Of a stretch of 64,000 nucleotides of DNA, positions 61,793-64,000 are shown piece by piece; the first letter of the stretch is position 1; every line of letters begins with the position of its first letter. The DNA comes from Paenibacillus sp. HW567 (GTDB lineage: Bacteria; Bacillota; Bacilli; Paenibacillales; Paenibacillaceae), in NCBI RefSeq assembly GCF_000374185.1, contig NZ_KB910518.1:2489687-2553686 (forward strand). Direction: 5' to 3'. A model generated the notes under the pieces. That model made no database searches, was not told the DNA's origin, and was given only the letters and a program-made list of their open reading frames with translations. Made by a program: the position numbers and the translations under genes.

Positions 61793-62638
61793 ATGCCTAC
61801 ACCGAATGTCAAGACATCTTCTCCAAAAAGTGTTCCGCCAAAAGAAGTCCCTGCAGTAAAAACCCCAGATGCTCCTCCACCCAAAAAACGTAAATTTAAG
61901 TGGGGCCGTTCACTGCTTGCTATCTTGCTTATTGCGGGTGTTGTTTCATACTGGAAACCGCTTGTACAGCTAGGGTCCTCTTGGCTGCACCAACCTGCCG
62001 GCAGCGCTGTGTCTTCTGCCCCTCCCGCCAATCCTTCGCCTGCTGTGACAATAGCACCCTCCTCTGGAATTCAAGCTAACAGCAGCAACGCAACACCAGC
62101 TCCGGCTGCCGCAAACGCACTGGCGTCCCCCTCTGCATCGCCAAACAAGAGTACACCGATCAGCGAGGCGATTGGAATTGCCAAAAGCTATGCCGTCATG
62201 CCTCCTGCGAAAGCCGCCGCAATATTGCAAAAACAATCCACGGAGGAAATCATCTATACTATGGCTGAAATGTCTTCGAGCGAACGTGCACATATCTGGA
62301 GCAAGATGGACCCGGCTAAGGTCGCAGAGACATCCTTTCAATTGAAAAGCAACTCTGACTGGACGGAACAGGAAATTGCCAGGCTTCAGCAGAAGGTCAA
62401 TCAGATCAAACAACAGGAGCTGCAGCAAACCTCCTCGAAGGAGCTTGCCTTAACCTATTCTCAAATGCCCCCTGCTGCGGCAGCCAAGCTCATTGACCGG
62501 ATGCTGCAAACTGATAAAGCTAAGACGCTGGCTGTTATGAAAGTGATGGACAACACTGTACGATCCCAAATTTTAACGATCATGGCGCAGGATCAGACTC
62601 TAATGGAATCAGCAGCTCTTATAGTTCAAACACTATAA
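61793..62638 (+). CDS. Membrane-anchored protein with MgtE_N-like (MotE-like) domains
   Basis: This 281-residue protein has a basic N-terminus (PPPKKRKFKWGRS), one membrane helix (about 41-58), a Pro/Ala/Ser-rich linker (about 65-130), then helical repeats of the MgtE intracellular N type (YAVMPPAKAAAILQKQSTEEIIYTMAEM and MPPAAAAKLIDRMLQTDKAKTLAVMK). The order is that of MotE/FlgE-associated and related cytoplasmic-face or extracytoplasmic chaperones, but no flagellar genes are near. The start at 61793 follows GAAGGAAG; frames starting at 61748 add an unlikely leader. Possible link with the DedA gene 35 bases downstream. Confidence 0.75.
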   Translation: MPTPNVKTSSPKSVPPKEVPAVKTPDAPPPKKRKFKWGRSLLAILLIAGVVSYWKPLVQLGSSWLHQPAGSAVSSAPPANPSPAVTIAPSSGIQANSSNATPAPAAANALASPSASPNKSTPISEAIGIAKSYAVMPPAKAAAILQKQSTEEIIYTMAEMSSSERAHIWSKMDPAKVAETSFQLKSNSDWTEQEIARLQQKVNQIKQQELQQTSSKELALTYSQMPPAAAAKLIDRMLQTDKAKTLAVMKVMDNTVRSQILTIMAQDQTLMESAALIVQTL

Positions 62639-62673
62639 TCAATTCAATTCGAATAGAAAAGGATGGGATTAAA

Positions 62674-63276
62674 ATGGGAGATATCATTCAACGGATTTTG
62701 GAATTTATCACAGGTATGGGGTACTGGGGGATCTTACTGGGACTGGCACTTGAGGTAATTCCAAGTGAAATCGTATTGGCTTATGCAGGGTATCTGGTCT
62801 ATCAGGGGCAAATCAATCTGATTGAGGCCGTAATCTTCGGAACTATTGGATGTCTTCTGCAGCAGGTTATTTTATATGCAATTGGTCTGTATGGAGGAAG
62901 AGCCTTTGTGGACAAGTACGGAAAGTACCTGCATATCAAAACCAAGCATGTGGATTTGACGGAACGCTGGTTCCAGAAGTATGGTGTGGGTGTAGTTTTC
63001 ACCTCTCGCTTTATTCCGGTTGTCCGTCAAGCGATCTCTATTCCCGCAGGTATCGCCAAAATGAATATGGTCAAATTCTTGGTGTTTTCAGGACTTGCTT
63101 CTGTCCCTTGGGCGATTTTATTTGTATCGCTGGGCAAGACGCTGGGCGAAAATTGGAAGAACATCAATGAGAACGCCGCACCGTATACACGGCCTATTCT
63201 ATGGGGAGCTATCGGTTTAATGCTCATCTATGTCTTGTATAAAGCGTTAACCCGCAAGAAAAAAACGCTGGGGTAA
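62674..63276 (+). CDS. DedA-family membrane protein
   Basis: This 200-residue protein has about five helices and the DedA pattern: GMGYWGILLGLALEVIPSEIVLAYAGYLV, ALGRYG-like GLYGGRAFVDKYGKYL, then FTSRFIPVVRQAISIPAGIAKMNMVKFL. DedA members such as UptA and PetA flip undecaprenyl phosphate or phosphatidylethanolamine across the membrane. This is a full-length form, compared with the shorter one at 49337. UppP is encoded nearby on the other strand. The ATG follows AAAGGATGGGATTAAA. Confidence 0.9.
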   Translation: MGDIIQRILEFITGMGYWGILLGLALEVIPSEIVLAYAGYLVYQGQINLIEAVIFGTIGCLLQQVILYAIGLYGGRAFVDKYGKYLHIKTKHVDLTERWFQKYGVGVVFTSRFIPVVRQAISIPAGIAKMNMVKFLVFSGLASVPWAILFVSLGKTLGENWKNINENAAPYTRPILWGAIGLMLIYVLYKALTRKKKTLG

Positions 63277-63394
63277 AGTAAAAGCTTCGCATAAACCCTA
63301 GCGTTCTATGTATATGGGAAACAGGCATAGATGAGTGCATTCCAGCCAAATCAAGCCGCGAATTTGCTGCTCAAATGGAGAATATTCTGGAGAC

Positions 63395-64000
63395 CTATGC
63401 CCCTCCCTGCTGAATTAATATACGAAACTCCGTTCCTTTCCCCTCCACGCTAGAGACTGTAATTTCACTGTCATGGGTATCCGCAATCCATTTTACAATA
63501 GACAGCCCTAGTCCAACTCCCGTACGGTCTCTCGCTTTGTCAGCACGATAAAACCGCTCAAAAATATGTGGGAGATCCTCTGCGTTTATCCCGATACCAT
63601 CATCAGAAATGATAATTTCAGTCATGCCTCCACTGTTTTTTGCTGCCACATTCACTGCACCACCGTTCTTGCCGTACTTAATACCATTCTCAATGACATT
63701 TACAAAAAAATGTGTCATGAGACTTTGGTCGGCATAGATAGTTATATTCTTCTCAATATCATTTGTAAGGGTTACGCCGGATCTCGCGGCCAAATTGTAA
63801 AGCTCCTCCATGACAGAATTCACCATATCATTTAGGGGTATCCCTTCTCTGTTAACAGAATAACGCCCTTCATAACCCCGGGTGAGTATAAGAAGCTGTG
63901 AAACGATATGATTCATGCGGCCCGTCTCTCTTTGAATCGCAGTCAGATTCTCAAGATTACCAGAAGTCTGCTCTCCATTCAAAGCGTCCTCTACGCATGC
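63395..64000 (-). CDS. Histidine kinase, C-terminal part, cut by the window end
   Basis: The frame is open to base 64000, so the N-terminus lies beyond the window. The visible 202 residues contain the helix after the H-box (RETGRMNHIVSQLLILTRG) and a HATPase domain with VIENGIKYGKNG, DDGIGINAEDLPHIFERFYRAD and GVGLGLSIVKWIA. The phosphoacceptor His itself is outside. A response regulator is probably encoded next to it beyond the end. Confidence 0.9.
   Translation of the reverse strand, partial: ACVEDALNGEQTSGNLENLTAIQRETGRMNHIVSQLLILTRGYEGRYSVNREGIPLNDMVNSVMEELYNLAARSGVTLTNDIEKNITIYADQSLMTHFFVNVIENGIKYGKNGGAVNVAAKNSGGMTEIIISDDGIGINAEDLPHIFERFYRADKARDRTGVGLGLSIVKWIADTHDSEITVSSVEGKGTEFRILIQQGGA

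Overview
The window looks like chromosomal DNA of a Paenibacillus-type firmicute. This is an inference from mid GC content, strong AGGAGG-type ribosome binding sites and family-level resemblance: tandem M29 aminopeptidases, a secreted M4 protease, copper-amine-oxidase-N 'stalk' domains, many OmpR-type two-component systems and AraC regulators. I saw no rRNA, tRNA, CRISPR array, insertion sequence or prophage. Most of the window reads as ordinary chromosome with a few accessory cassettes.

Layout. 0-9.5 kb: two M29 aminopeptidases, a small acidic protein, a KtrB-type K+ channel subunit, a VOC protein, two GNAT acetyltransferases, a CNNM/CorC-type membrane protein divergent from a DUF1836 protein across a clear palindrome, and a NiaP-like transporter. 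9.7-14.9 kb: a tight three-gene module of a TerB_N/TerB_C protein, a BrxD-like P-loop ATPase and a BrxHI/Lhr-like helicase, without other BREX genes; this is the best candidate for an undescribed system. 14.9-21.7 kb: a DUF4190 protein, a GrpB protein, a two-component system, an AraC regulator, a truncated DinB, an AT-rich TPR-like protein with its own strong promoter, and an AspA/AstE-like metallohydrolase. 21.7-29.5 kb: a GT-C-like membrane protein, a GntR-ABC operon, a P1B-4 metal ATPase followed by a CsoR/InrS-like repressor, and an M4 neutral protease.

29.9-37.9 kb: a MarR regulator, a two-component system, an alpha/beta hydrolase, a secreted zincin with a C-terminal carbohydrate-binding-type module, an orphan SUFU-domain protein and a TetR regulator. 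38.1-44.3 kb: a stand-alone GAPDH gene whose promoter carries a TetR-like palindrome, and a Bce-like ABC exporter plus two-component module. 44.5-49.1 kb: an autoregulated TetR-flavodoxin-oxidoreductase operon with two palindromes on its promoter, and a GH2 glycosidase divergent from an AraC regulator that appears to start at CTG. 49.3-53.0 kb: a five-gene AT-rich cassette (DedA, SAM methyltransferase, response regulator, kinase, PAP2) that suggests envelope-lipid remodelling. 53.0-64 kb: a secreted five-repeat protein, a six-gene redox/electrophile-type operon with an AraC regulator and MFS transporter, UppP, an MgtE_N-like membrane-anchored protein, a second DedA protein, and a histidine kinase cut by the window end.

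Start codons were re-chosen where the ribosome binding site favours an internal start. Functions rest on motifs and remembered family resemblance; no database search was run.
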